Part shown: positions 15,731 through 24,467 of the stretch, piece by piece
Position numbering within the stretch: the first letter of the stretch is position 1
How the letters are laid out: every line of letters begins with the position of its first letter
Assembly: GCA_003158475.1 (NCBI GenBank)
Contig: PMJR01000077.1
Coordinates: 5,185-47,174, forward strand
Direction of reading: 5' to 3'
Origin: Ignavibacteriota bacterium
GTDB taxonomy: Bacteria > Bacteroidota > Ignavibacteria > UBA10030 > UBA6906
DNA: 41,990 nucleotides
Translations under genes and position numbers: made by a program
The notes under the pieces: generated by a model
Told to the model about the DNA's origin: nothing
The model's input: the letters and a program-made list of their open reading frames with translations, nothing else
Database searches by the model: none

Positions 15731-17010
15731 TCAGGACAGGGGAGCACGAACGGGCGATACTTGTCGGCGTCGCAACGCCGTCGGAGAGACGCGGAAGGGT
15801 CGAGGATTATCTTGAGGAACTGGCACGCCTTGCCGACTCCGCCGGCGCCGAGGTGGTGCACCGGATTCTACAGGTGCGCCACTCGATCAACGCCGCCTTC
15901 TTCATCGGGAGGGGAAAGGCCGAGGAGCTTTCCTACCTGGCGGAGGGAAAAAAGATCGACATCATCATATTCGACGACGACCTGTCCGCCGTGCAGGTTC
16001 GCAATCTCGAGAAGCTGATCAAATGCAAGATCATCGATAGAAGCGGGATCATACTCGACATATTCGCATCCCGCGCAAGGACAAACGAGGCGAAGACGCA
16101 GGTGGAGCTCGCCCAGTTACAGTACATGCTCCCCCGCCTCACCCGCCAGTGGACCCACCTTTCCAAGCAGTTCGGCGGCATAGGGACGAAGGGACCGGGG
16201 GAAACACAGATCGAGACGGACCGGCGCGCAATCCGGACCAGGATCTCCCACCTGAGCACGAAGATCCGCGAGATCGGCAAGGAAAGGGAAGTCCAGCGGA
16301 AAGGAAGGGAGCAGTTCCCGCGGCTGGCGCTCGTAGGATATACAAACGCCGGAAAATCGACGCTCCTGAACTGGTTCTCCGGCGCCGACGTGGTTGTCGA
16401 AGACATGCTCTTCGCCACGCTCGACTCCACCGTCCGGCTCGTCTCCCTCACCCCCGCGCACCGGATACTTCTTTCCGACACCGTCGGGTTCATCCGGAAA
16501 CTGCCGCACAATCTCGTCGCGTCGTTTAAGAGCACGCTCGACGAGGTGAGAGAGGCCGACATCCTGATTCACGTGATCGACGTCAGTCACCCCCTCTTCG
16601 AAGAGCAGATCGCCGTCGTCAACGAGACGCTGGAGGAGATCGGCGCGCAGGGAAAACCGACCGTGATGGTGTTCAACAAGGTCGACCTCCTTGGGAACAG
16701 AAACGTCATCGCCTACGTTTCCGCCAATTTCCCCCACGCGGTATGCATCTCGGCTGCACGGGGGATCAACATGTCCGCACTCACCGACGCCCTCGTGTCG
16801 CTCCTGGAGGGGACCGTCGTGGAGGAGACGCTCACGTTCGGGCAGGGGGAATACGACATGGTCGCGCGCGTGCACGAGACCGGGGAAATACTCGAGGAAC
16901 GGTATGACGGGGAAGGGATCACGGTCCGCGTGCGCATGAACAGGACCCGACTCGAGCAGCTCAAGAAGTCTCTTTTGATAAAGCGGAAGGGGGACGGGCG
17001 CACAGCGTAA
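15727..17010 (+). CDS. hflX: GTPase HflX
   Basis: A 427-residue ribosome-associated GTPase that splits stalled or stressed 70S ribosomes. The N-terminal HflX domain (about 10-190, with GRGKAEEL and the helical GPGETQIETDRR linker) is followed by the G domain: G1 GYTNAGKS (204-211), G3 DTVGFIRKLPH, G4 NKVDLL and a terminal SAARG G5 loop. Length matches the family. It starts in an ATGA overlap with the BatA-like gene, so the two are translationally coupled. The end of the gene forms a GC-rich hairpin, and the neighbouring lipoprotein gene is convergent. Confidence 0.95.
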   Translation: MIRTGEHERAILVGVATPSERRGRVEDYLEELARLADSAGAEVVHRILQVRHSINAAFFIGRGKAEELSYLAEGKKIDIIIFDDDLSAVQVRNLEKLIKCKIIDRSGIILDIFASRARTNEAKTQVELAQLQYMLPRLTRQWTHLSKQFGGIGTKGPGETQIETDRRAIRTRISHLSTKIREIGKEREVQRKGREQFPRLALVGYTNAGKSTLLNWFSGADVVVEDMLFATLDSTVRLVSLTPAHRILLSDTVGFIRKLPHNLVASFKSTLDEVREADILIHVIDVSHPLFEEQIAVVNETLEEIGAQGKPTVMVFNKVDLLGNRNVIAYVSANFPHAVCISAARGINMSALTDALVSLLEGTVVEETLTFGQGEYDMVARVHETGEILEERYDGEGITVRVRMNRTRLEQLKKSLLIKRKGDGRTA

Positions 17011-17024
17011 GCCCGTCGTCCCCC
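16989..17024. terminator. GC-rich hairpin between convergent hflX and lipoprotein gene
   Basis: GGGGGACGGGC (16989-16999) can pair with GCCCGTCGTCCCCC (17011-17024) with a 3-nt bulge around an 11-nt loop. It spans the hflX stop codon. No T-run follows on either strand, so it is at most a weak, possibly bidirectional, terminator. Confidence 0.4.
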
Positions 17025-17030
17025 GCTCCG

Positions 17031-19211
17031 TTACGGCGCAGGAGAGAGATCACCGGCTTCCTTCTTCTGCGAAAAGCCCTTCAGTTTCCTCTTCCCTTCG
17101 AGCTCCCCGCGGCTGTCTCCCTCGTACAGGACGGCATCGTCATCTCCCAGCACGATCGCTACGGGAGCCCCCCCCCGCAGGCGGAACGACCCTCGCCACG
17201 CGTCCCCGTTCTCCATCATCCAGAGGAGGTTCACTCTCATTTCCTTCGGCAACGTCGGGGCGTTCAGGTGCAGGCGCGTGTTCTCGCTGGTCTTCCGGTA
17301 TTCCACTTCTATCGGGAAGCTGCCGGCATAGACCGTGAACTGGACCATGGGGAGAGAAGCCGGGAGCTTGGGCTGGAGGACGAATGTGCCCCCCGCCAGA
17401 TCGACACGCACTCCGAAGTAGTCCTGGTAGACACTCCGTATGAACTCGGCCATCCCGGTGAGTGACGCCCTTCGTCCCGCCGGAGAAGGATCGAACATTT
17501 CGGGAAGTGTCCCGGCCATGCCGCTCCCGAGGGCCAGAGCGGCCATCTTCCTGGTGAGGAGGTAACTGACATCCTGGCGGTCGTACCGGGTGAGCGCGTA
17601 GGAGAGTGGCCCGGCGAGCCAGGTCCAGACGGGGCCGTTATACTCCCCGCCGGCCTTCCCCCCGGAGCGGTCAAACCGGGGATCCGATGGGGCAAGCGTG
17701 CGAACGCCTTCCCCGGAGAGGAGCCCCGCAACCGCGGTCCGAGTCACTCCGTGACGTATTGCCTCTTCGTCCACCAGTTCGAGACACATCACACCGTTCG
17801 GGCGGATCTCCGGCGATCGGGTACCGTCCGCTTCCAGGTGATCCGCCAGCGTACGGGCTGCGGTGTCCGCGAAGAGGAGCGTGAAGTTCCGGGCGGTCTT
17901 CTCAGGGAGGTCTTCCCATCTGCGGAGAGCGACGGTATCGGCAAGGTAGGAAGCGGCAAACCTGCCGATCATCTGCTGGAAATACCACAAAACCTGCACC
18001 TCGGCGGCCCTGTTCCCTCTCGCCACACCTTTCATCCAGGTTTCGCGGGGTCCGTGGACGAGGAAATTGAACCTGTCAGCGTGCGTCCTCAGCGTGCCGT
18101 CGATGCTTTTCGTGATGACCGGATAGAGCGCGGAAAGGAGCGTCGTGTCCTCGGTGTTCACGACCTGATCGTATAACTCCCTCACAAACCAGGGTGTCAC
18201 GTCCGCCCCTTCGTAGGAAGGGCGTCCGTTCACGATCCGGTCGGGAAGGCGACCGTATGACGGGCTCCTGCGGAGTGTGTCCTGGTAGCGGGAGAGGGAG
18301 CGGAGGATCGCCGCGGTACGCTGAAAATCGCCCGTGGCAAGTCCGAGACCCGCAATGGACTGGGCATTGTCGCGCACGTCGATCGATCCGTCCCAGGGAA
18401 GACCGGAAACCGCAAACGTGTCGCGACGGTCCACCATCAGCCCGTCAAGCGCAAGCATCATCCAGTGGACTGCAAGGTCGAGCGTGTCGTCGGACGTGTC
18501 GAAATACGAGGCGTTGAGGAGCGCTTGCATGCGCAATCTCCGGGCCGCCAGGAGCGAATCCGCCCGGCCGTACAGGACGGAGGCGATGCCGCGATCTGCA
18601 CCCGGGCCGAGAGCGCAGAGAAGGAATGTCGCTTTCCCGGCCCCGTCGAGAACAACGCCGTCCTGTGTCACCGAGCAATCTTCTCCCGCCGTGAGGAGGA
18701 TCGCTCCTCCCCCCGCAAGCTCCCAGGCCCAGAGATGACCGGAACCGGGGCCTGCACTCCCCCCCCCCGGAGAAACATGCAGCATCACTCTCCCGGGACG
18801 CGGGAGCGCCACGCGAACTATGAAGCCGTGCACGTCCGCGCCTCCGGTGGCCTCGAGACCGGCCACACCGACGGAAACCCCTCCCCGGTAATACCTGGTG
18901 GTTTCATACGGACGTATCCGGGCCGAATCGAGCCTGTCGGCAGAAAGGACCCCCTCCCCCCATTCCACTTGCACGCGTTTCAGTACCTCGACACCTCCCA
19001 CGGACCAACTGTCGCCGTCATCTCCCCCTCCCACAACACCGGTAAGGAATGCCCCCTCCCTGTCCGACTGCATGTACGAACGTGCGCCCCCCAGGACCGG
19101 GATCGAGAGATCGTCTATGCGAACCGGCATTCGTTCACTCGGGCGTCGTTCATTCCCCGAACATCCGGCGAGAAGCGAGAGACAAACGAGGGGGACAAGG
19201 GGATAGCGCAT
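17031..19211 (-). CDS. Lipoprotein with debranching-enzyme-like (alpha/alpha)6 glycosidase domain
   Basis: A 726-residue exported protein. The N-terminus is a lipoprotein signal with lipobox LLAGC at about residues 14-18, so it should be membrane-anchored in the envelope. From about residue 250 it resembles the glucosidase half of glycogen-debranching enzymes (GDE_C/GH133) or a related six-hairpin glycosidase: SIDVRDNAQSIAGL, HGPRETWM, AAEVQVLWY, RPNGVMCLEL and EYNGPVWTWLAGP. In the bacterial debranching family the WMD motif normally keeps an Asp; here it reads WMK, so substrate or activity may differ. The start at 19211 is supported by GGAG about 6 nt upstream. Runs of ten G (18759-18768) and nine (17168-17176) occur in coding positions. 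Probable role is envelope or extracellular alpha-glucan breakdown; no other glycan genes are adjacent. Confidence 0.7.
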   Translation of the reverse strand: MRYPLVPLVCLSLLAGCSGNERRPSERMPVRIDDLSIPVLGGARSYMQSDREGAFLTGVVGGGDDGDSWSVGGVEVLKRVQVEWGEGVLSADRLDSARIRPYETTRYYRGGVSVGVAGLEATGGADVHGFIVRVALPRPGRVMLHVSPGGGSAGPGSGHLWAWELAGGGAILLTAGEDCSVTQDGVVLDGAGKATFLLCALGPGADRGIASVLYGRADSLLAARRLRMQALLNASYFDTSDDTLDLAVHWMMLALDGLMVDRRDTFAVSGLPWDGSIDVRDNAQSIAGLGLATGDFQRTAAILRSLSRYQDTLRRSPSYGRLPDRIVNGRPSYEGADVTPWFVRELYDQVVNTEDTTLLSALYPVITKSIDGTLRTHADRFNFLVHGPRETWMKGVARGNRAAEVQVLWYFQQMIGRFAASYLADTVALRRWEDLPEKTARNFTLLFADTAARTLADHLEADGTRSPEIRPNGVMCLELVDEEAIRHGVTRTAVAGLLSGEGVRTLAPSDPRFDRSGGKAGGEYNGPVWTWLAGPLSYALTRYDRQDVSYLLTRKMAALALGSGMAGTLPEMFDPSPAGRRASLTGMAEFIRSVYQDYFGVRVDLAGGTFVLQPKLPASLPMVQFTVYAGSFPIEVEYRKTSENTRLHLNAPTLPKEMRVNLLWMMENGDAWRGSFRLRGGAPVAIVLGDDDAVLYEGDSRGELEGKRKLKGFSQKKEAGDLSPAP

Positions 19212-19338
19212 GGTTGCTCCGTTGCAGTGTGATCGCGCATAACCTACGGAAATCGGCGGAGAGAAACAAAGCCGCTGGAATCCCGGAACGCATTTTGTTA
19301 TCATTGACGATCATTCATCAGGGAGCGCCGGAAGAACC

Positions 19339-20142
19339 ATGATCAACGTGGCGATCGAAGCAGCCCGCGAGGCGGGCAGGTTCCTCAAGTACAGCGTCGG
19401 CAAAGTCAGGACCATCGAGATGAAAGAGGGGGAGGAACGGAACCTCGTTTCAGAAATCGACAGGGGCTCCGAAGAGAAGATCATCAGCCTGATCAGGCGG
19501 CGCTATCCGACACACGGGATACTCGCCGAAGAGAGCGGCGGGAGCAACCCGGGTGCCGAGTACAAATGGATTATCGATCCCCTCGACGGCACGACGAATT
19601 TTCTGCACGGGCTCCCCGTCTTCTGCGTCACCATAGGTATAGAGCACCGGGGTGAAATCATCGCCGGGGTGGTGTACGATCCGAACCAGGACGACCTGTA
19701 CACCGCCGAGAAAGGGAGCGGAGCTTTTGTGAACGGACGACGGCTGAAGGTGTCGACAACCGGGAAACTCATCAACAGCCTCCTCATGACGGGATTCCCG
19801 TACGATGTCGCGCAGAACCCGGAGCACGCAGTCGAACATTTCGTGAACTTCCTGATGGAAGCACGCGGGATACGAAGGTTCGGGTCTGCGGCGCTGGACC
19901 TCTGCCACGTCGCCGCCGGCCGCCTGGACGGTTTCTGGGAAGTGAACCTCCATCCGTGGGACATGGCCGCGGGGATACTCCTCGTGACGGAGGCGGGGGG
20001 AAAGGTGAGCGATTTCGACGGCGCGCCGCTCAGCATTTACGGGAAGAAGGTCGTCGCCTCCAACGGAGTGATACACGACGCCATGGTGAGCGTGCTGGGG
20101 AAGCACCGCCGGGGGGGCGCGGGGGGGATCAAAACCTCTTGA
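19339..20142 (+). CDS. suhB: Inositol monophosphatase family protein (SuhB-like)
   Basis: A 267-residue Mg-dependent phosphatase of the inositol monophosphatase family, which hydrolyses myo-inositol phosphates or related sugar phosphates such as NADP or PAP in some members. The metal site is complete: the EESG glutamate, then D80-P-L-D83-G-T-T within WIIDPLDGTTNF, and WDMAAGILLVTEAGG near the C-terminus. Length is typical. It is divergent from the lipoprotein gene and convergent with the ferredoxin gene, overlapping its 3' end by 14 bp. The last codons contain two runs of seven G separated by CGC. The exact substrate is unknown. Confidence 0.9.
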   Translation: MINVAIEAAREAGRFLKYSVGKVRTIEMKEGEERNLVSEIDRGSEEKIISLIRRRYPTHGILAEESGGSNPGAEYKWIIDPLDGTTNFLHGLPVFCVTIGIEHRGEIIAGVVYDPNQDDLYTAEKGSGAFVNGRRLKVSTTGKLINSLLMTGFPYDVAQNPEHAVEHFVNFLMEARGIRRFGSAALDLCHVAAGRLDGFWEVNLHPWDMAAGILLVTEAGGKVSDFDGAPLSIYGKKVVASNGVIHDAMVSVLGKHRRGGAGGIKTS

Positions 20143-20566
20143 TCATGTCGAAGAAGAGGACTCCGAACATGCCCAGAAAAGCGAGCGTGAAGACCGCCGC
20201 GATCCCCAGGACTGCCATCCTTTGTTTCGTCTCCTGCACATCGACGGGGCGGACCGGGTGCGTTTTCACAACCATGTCCCCCGTGACAGAGGTCTGACAC
20301 GCGAGCCGGACGTTCTTCTCCACGACGCGGGCCACCGCAAGGCTCCCCCCGAGGGTTCCCTCCTCTTCACGACTCCTGGGGGATGCCCCCTTCCCGTCGA
20401 CGATCTCCACCGCACACGTGCCGCAGAAATTGTTCCCCCGGCAATTCAGAAGGGCCTCAAGCCCGCTGTAGGGGGACACGCCGATTTTTTTCATTAGAAG
20501 CCGGAGGTTCGAGCCTGCCTCCGCATCGAACGAACGGTGTTCGTTATAGAACGTGACAACCGGCAT
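20129..20566 (-). CDS. [2Fe-2S] ferredoxin with C-terminal membrane anchor
   Basis: A 145-residue redox protein. Residues 1-105 form a plant/adrenodoxin-type [2Fe-2S] domain with ligands C42, C48, C51 (NCRGNNFCGTC) and C90 (RLACQT). Residues about 118-139 are a single hydrophobic helix followed by MIKRF, so the ferredoxin is held at the membrane by its tail. AAGGAG precedes the start. It is the last gene of the minus-strand run and lies 18 bp after the pyrimidine phosphorylase. Membrane-anchored ferredoxins of this kind could hand electrons to a membrane oxidoreductase, but no partner is encoded beside it. Fold is certain; the partner is unknown. Confidence 0.85.
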   Translation of the reverse strand: MPVVTFYNEHRSFDAEAGSNLRLLMKKIGVSPYSGLEALLNCRGNNFCGTCAVEIVDGKGASPRSREEEGTLGGSLAVARVVEKNVRLACQTSVTGDMVVKTHPVRPVDVQETKQRMAVLGIAAVFTLAFLGMFGVLFFDMIKRF

Positions 20567-20584
20567 CTCTCTCTCCTTCTCTCG

Positions 20585-21949
20585 TCAGTACGTCAGGGGG
20601 GCGACCCAGGCGTGTACCCCATCTTTGTCGACGGTCGCCTTCACGCAGTTCTTCGGCGGGGGCGGAGAATCTCCAATCGTGACGCAGGAAGAAAATTCCC
20701 GGACCGCCCGTTCCGCCACTTCCTCACGGTCGGTTTTTATCACCGCAAGGAGGTCGTTCTTCTCGACCCTGTCCCCGATCTTCCGGGAGAGTACGATCCC
20801 CGCCTTCGGATCGACAGAATCCTCCACCCTGAGTCTGCCGGCACCGAGCTCGACTGCCAGCACGCCGATGCGCCTCGTCCCGAAGCCCGTGATGTAGCCG
20901 GATGAAGAGGCACGGACTTCGAGGGAGAGCTTCGAGACCGGGTAGCGGGAGGGATCGCGGATGAAGGAAGAATCCCCCCCCTGGCGCTCCACTATCTGTA
21001 TGAATTTTTCGTACGCCTTCCCCGACCAGATTGCCGACCGGCACTGCGTGATCCCTTCGGCGATAGTCCGGGCCCTGCCGCCGAGATGGACCATCGCCCC
21101 GCCGAGAACGTAGGAGAGCTCCATGAGATCCGGGACGTTCTTTCCCTTCAGGCATTCGGCCGACTCCACCACCTCGAGCCAGTTGCCGATCATCATCCCC
21201 AGGGGCTGGTCCATGTCGGTGATGAACGCAACGGTCTCCTTCCCGCAACTATTGCCGATGGAGACGAGCGCCGTCGCGAGTGCGACCGAATCGTCATAGG
21301 ACTGCATGAATGCACCGTCCCCCGTCTTGACGTCGAGCACGAGCGCATCGATACCCTCGGCGAGCTTTTTGCTCATGATGCTCCCGGCGATCAGCGGTAC
21401 CGATTCTACCGTTGCCGTGACGTCGCGGAGGGCGTACATCCTCCGGTCCGCGGGGGCGATCTCCGCGGTCTGACCGCTGAGAACAAGGCCGGTGTCCCGA
21501 ATCACGTCCCTGTACTCGTCCATTGTCAGGGCGGTCCGGAAGCCGGGGATTGATTCGAGCTTGTCAAGCGTCCCCCCCGTGTGCCCGAGTCCTCTCCCGG
21601 AGATCATCGGGACGGCGACGCCGCAGGCGGCGACCATCGGGGCGAGTATCAACGAAATCTTGTCCCCCACCCCGCCGGTCGAGTGCTTGTCGACCTTGCG
21701 GCCGGGAATGAACGAGAGGTCAACGATACTCCCGGAGCGGAGCATGACATCGGTGAACCGGGCGGTCTCTTCCGGTCCCATCCCCCGGAAATAGACGGCC
21801 ATCAGGAAAGCCGACATCTGATAGTCGGGCACTTCCCCGCTGAGGTATCCGCCGATCAGCGATTCGATTTCCGGGTGGGTGAGTATTCCGCCGTTCCGCT
21901 TCTTGCGGATGATCTCGACTGTATTCACGGTATCTTCATGAACAGTCAT
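20585..21949 (-). CDS. deoA: Pyrimidine-nucleoside (thymidine) phosphorylase
   Basis: A 454-residue enzyme that phosphorolyses thymidine, deoxyuridine or uridine to base and sugar-1-phosphate. Family motifs are complete: KHSTGGVGDKISL, the ISGRGLGHTGGTLDKLESI signature, SKKLAEGIDALVLDVKTGDG, and a C-terminal alpha/beta domain. The mixed sequence features place it between the thymidine phosphorylase and broader Pdp subtypes, so the symbol is provisional. Its ATG overlaps the stop of the HAD phosphatase (ATGA). Together with pyrE it marks a pyrimidine metabolism run. Confidence 0.93.
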   Translation of the reverse strand: MTVHEDTVNTVEIIRKKRNGGILTHPEIESLIGGYLSGEVPDYQMSAFLMAVYFRGMGPEETARFTDVMLRSGSIVDLSFIPGRKVDKHSTGGVGDKISLILAPMVAACGVAVPMISGRGLGHTGGTLDKLESIPGFRTALTMDEYRDVIRDTGLVLSGQTAEIAPADRRMYALRDVTATVESVPLIAGSIMSKKLAEGIDALVLDVKTGDGAFMQSYDDSVALATALVSIGNSCGKETVAFITDMDQPLGMMIGNWLEVVESAECLKGKNVPDLMELSYVLGGAMVHLGGRARTIAEGITQCRSAIWSGKAYEKFIQIVERQGGDSSFIRDPSRYPVSKLSLEVRASSSGYITGFGTRRIGVLAVELGAGRLRVEDSVDPKAGIVLSRKIGDRVEKNDLLAVIKTDREEVAERAVREFSSCVTIGDSPPPPKNCVKATVDKDGVHAWVAPLTY

Positions 21950-22590
21950 TCGACGAGTGGCACGAGGGCGGAAAACTCGCCGATGATGAAGTCCGGCTCA
22001 GCCGCCTGAATCTGGTCCTCGCTCATCGCCCCGTACGTCACCCCCACGGTGGCGATCCCCGCGTTCTTCCCCGCCATCACGTCCATGGCCGTGTCCCCCA
22101 CCATGATTGTCGCTTCCGGGTCCCAGCCTTCCGCCGCGAGGATCACATGTATTATCGCGGGGTCAGGCTTGAACGGGAGCCCGTCGCTCCCCTGCAGCCT
22201 GTCGAACAGGGGCGTGATGCCGAAATGGTCGGTGACCCTCCGTATGCCCGGCCCCCTCTTCGTCGAGGCCACGGCAATTCTCTTGCCACCCGAGTGGAGG
22301 CGCTCGAGAGTCCCGCGGACACCGGGGAAGAGGGTCGTCGTCAGGAGGGACCGGGGGGGATAATACTCCGAGTACAATCCTGAAGCTTCATCGATCCGGT
22401 CGTGCATCCCCGCGGGGAGGATATGCCGGAATGTCTCTCCGAGCGGCAACCCGATGAACGGATACAGGTCTTCTTCGCGAAATCCCTCCGCACCAAGACG
22501 CTCCAGCACCCATAGCTGCGCCCGCGCGATATCTCTCCTCGAATCGCTGATCGTCCCGTCGAAATCGACGATGATGTTGTCGTACGGCAT
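21946..22590 (-). CDS. HAD-superfamily phosphatase (phosphoglycolate phosphatase/PpaX-like)
   Basis: A 214-residue HAD hydrolase of subfamily IA. Motif I is DFDGT near residue 9, motif II VASTKR, motif III the KPDPA lysine, and motif IV MVGDTAMDVMAGKNAG. The cap domain is helical, as in phosphoglycolate phosphatases, pyrophosphatase PpaX and nucleotidases. Placed between a NUDIX hydrolase and a pyrimidine phosphorylase and coupled to the latter by ATGA, it may act on a nucleotide or pentose phosphate; sequence alone does not decide. Confidence 0.88.
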   Translation of the reverse strand: MPYDNIIVDFDGTISDSRRDIARAQLWVLERLGAEGFREEDLYPFIGLPLGETFRHILPAGMHDRIDEASGLYSEYYPPRSLLTTTLFPGVRGTLERLHSGGKRIAVASTKRGPGIRRVTDHFGITPLFDRLQGSDGLPFKPDPAIIHVILAAEGWDPEATIMVGDTAMDVMAGKNAGIATVGVTYGAMSEDQIQAAEPDFIIGEFSALVPLVE

Positions 22591-22593
22591 ACC

Positions 22594-23169
22594 CTACGGT
22601 TTCCGCTCCAGCAGCCTTTTTTCGGCGAGGAGAAGCCCGATGATGGTCTTCGCGTCCGGGTATTCTCCACGGACAGCACGCGAGACCGCCTCGCCGAAAG
22701 GAACCTCTTCGACCGTCATGCTCAGCTCTCCTTCCTCCCTGCGCGGTCCTCCCGGGAGAGGTGAGAGACCGCGGGCGAGGTAGATGTGAAGTTCTTCGTC
22801 GCAGAAGCCGGGTGTTGTGAAGACCGTCGCCAGGTGCTCGAGAGAGACCGCGCTGTAGCCCGTTTCTTCGGCCAGCTCCCTCCCGGCTGCAGACATCGGA
22901 TCTTCCCCTTTCGCGAGCTTCCCTGCGGGAAGCTCCGTGACACGCTTGCCGATCGGGTACCGGAGCTGCGACACGAGAAGCACGCGCCCGTCGTCCAGCA
23001 GCGGCACGGTGACCGCACCGCCGGGATGACGCGCGATCTCACGGACGCCCGCTTTTCCCGAGGGATATTCCACCCTGTCGACGAGGAGGTCGATCACGCG
23101 CCCTGTGTAGAGGACTTCACGTGAAAGCTGCTTCAACTCCATCGGCGTCTCCCCTTTCGGAGGCGTCAT
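22594..23169 (-). CDS. NUDIX hydrolase, ADP-ribose pyrophosphatase type
   Basis: A 191-residue NUDIX enzyme. The Nudix box is intact: GKLAKGEDPMSAAGRELAEE followed by TGY (G-x5-E-x7-REL-x-EE-x-G-Y). The flanking VLLVSQLRYP and TPGFCDEELHIYLA segments match the ADP-ribose/nucleotide-sugar pyrophosphatase branch. Start choice: ATG 23169 overlaps the pyrE stop (ATGA) and has AGGGGG upstream; an in-frame ATG at 23142 is also preceded by a good GGGGAG and cannot be excluded. Likely role is clearing ADP-ribose or a related nucleoside-diphosphate compound. Confidence 0.88.
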   Translation of the reverse strand: MTPPKGETPMELKQLSREVLYTGRVIDLLVDRVEYPSGKAGVREIARHPGGAVTVPLLDDGRVLLVSQLRYPIGKRVTELPAGKLAKGEDPMSAAGRELAEETGYSAVSLEHLATVFTTPGFCDEELHIYLARGLSPLPGGPRREEGELSMTVEEVPFGEAVSRAVRGEYPDAKTIIGLLLAEKRLLERKP

Positions 23170-23753
23170 TTGTTCCCCCTGCTCCCAGGCTTGATGACCG
23201 GAAGCCCCCGTGCGCAAAGGGGACAGTCCGCAGGAGGGTACGCGACGACATCCATCGCCATCAGCGAGCACTGGACGCCCCCCGCATCCATGGCGAACCG
23301 CACTTTCCCCCCGCTCCTGTCGACGATAAACGCGACACCGGCGACTTTTCCCCCCCCCTGCCGGACGAGCGAGATCACCTCCGAGACCGATCCGCCCGTC
23401 GTCACGACGTCTTCGCACACCAGCACATTTTCCCCCGGCATGATCCGGAACCCCCGCCGCAGCTGCATAACCCCTTCCTTCCGTTCGGCGAAAAGCGTGC
23501 GGGCCCTGAGCTGGCGCCCCACCTCCTGCCCCACCACGATCCCGCCGAGCGCAGGGGCGACCACAACCTCGATTCCCGCGGGACGGAAACGCTGTGCGAG
23601 TTCCCCGCAGAGCAGCTCGGCGTAGTGCGGATACTGCAGGACCCTGGCGCACTGAAAATACCGGTCGCTGTGCAGCCCCGAGGTCAGCTGGAAATGCCCT
23701 TCCAGCAAAGCCTCCGAATCCCGGAATATCGAAAGAAGATGTTCGTGTTCCAT
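23166..23753 (-). CDS. pyrE: Orotate phosphoribosyltransferase
   Basis: A 195-residue enzyme converting orotate and PRPP to OMP in de novo pyrimidine synthesis. The PRPP loop is VLVCEDVVTTGGS (110-122). The conserved FQLTSGLHSDRYFQCA segment lies near the N-terminus and a CPLCARGLP motif near the C-terminus, a trait of this PyrE subgroup. The start at 23753 gives the usual family N-terminus; a longer frame upstream would overlap the beta-barrel gene. A run of nine G codes for part of GGGKVAG. It begins 22 bp after the beta-barrel gene, and its stop overlaps the NUDIX start. Confidence 0.93.
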   Translation of the reverse strand: MEHEHLLSIFRDSEALLEGHFQLTSGLHSDRYFQCARVLQYPHYAELLCGELAQRFRPAGIEVVVAPALGGIVVGQEVGRQLRARTLFAERKEGVMQLRRGFRIMPGENVLVCEDVVTTGGSVSEVISLVRQGGGKVAGVAFIVDRSGGKVRFAMDAGGVQCSLMAMDVVAYPPADCPLCARGLPVIKPGSRGNK

Positions 23754-23775
23754 CGCCCTGTGTGATTGTCTTTTC

Positions 23776-24402
23776 TCAGAAGAGGAACCTGAATCCGGCG
23801 CGGAGAGCGGCGAGAACGCCCACATTGGGATCGTCGGTCACGTACAGAGCCCTCGCTTCCGCATCGAACGCAAAGGTACGGCTGATACGGTATTCCACCC
23901 CGCCGTAGAGCGAGGCCGCAAGTCTCGTCTGGAACGGCATATCGTAATACGTCACGCGCCCGGAACCCGTCTCCTGCCGGTACTCCGCCCCGGTCATATG
24001 CGAGAATCCGATCATGCCGCCGATGTAGGGCGTGAACTTCTTGCCCGGTGCAATCGTGAAACGCCCGACGACCCCGGCGACAATCTGGGCCACGGGCGGA
24101 TTCTTGAACGGGAGGTTCGGGTAGGCAGATACAAATTCGGGGCCGCGGAACCAGTATGCAGCCGCCTCGAGATCGAAACCGAGCGAGACGTTTCGGCTCA
24201 CGCCCTTCAGGACCTCCAGCGACGCCGTGGGGCCGGAGCCCCAGAACTTCGTCAGTCCGTCGTGTGAGAGAGGCCATGACCAGCCCCCCAGGACGCTTAT
24301 CGAATTATAGCGGAGAGGTGAGGGAGGCAGCGCCGGACTTTGCGCCGCGGCTTGCATCACCGCCAGCATACACATGACGGTCAACGCGTTTCGCTTTCGC
24401 AT
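23776..24402 (-). CDS. Outer-membrane beta-barrel protein, 208 residues
   Basis: A small exported protein with a cleavable signal peptide (residues 1-21, ending MQAAAQ) and alternating hydrophobic strands with Gly and aromatic residues, ending in GFRFLF as outer-membrane barrels do. It resembles the OmpX/OmpA-like eight-stranded group. AGAGGG precedes the start. No enzymatic motif is seen, so a structural or adhesion role is as far as sequence goes. It lies 22 bp upstream of pyrE and may share its transcript. Confidence 0.75.
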   Translation of the reverse strand: MRKRNALTVMCMLAVMQAAAQSPALPPSPLRYNSISVLGGWSWPLSHDGLTKFWGSGPTASLEVLKGVSRNVSLGFDLEAAAYWFRGPEFVSAYPNLPFKNPPVAQIVAGVVGRFTIAPGKKFTPYIGGMIGFSHMTGAEYRQETGSGRVTYYDMPFQTRLAASLYGGVEYRISRTFAFDAEARALYVTDDPNVGVLAALRAGFRFLF

Positions 24403-24467
24403 CGTTCCCTCTTTCTGTTTTGAGTGTCAGTCGTTTCGGTCGCATCCGGCGGGAAGGCCGACGCGGG

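Noticed and set aside
23170-23652. In-frame N-terminal extension of the NUDIX protein to 352 residues
   Set aside because: The added part lies wholly within pyrE in another frame and is low-complexity Arg/Gly-rich; the ATGA overlap marks the true start region.
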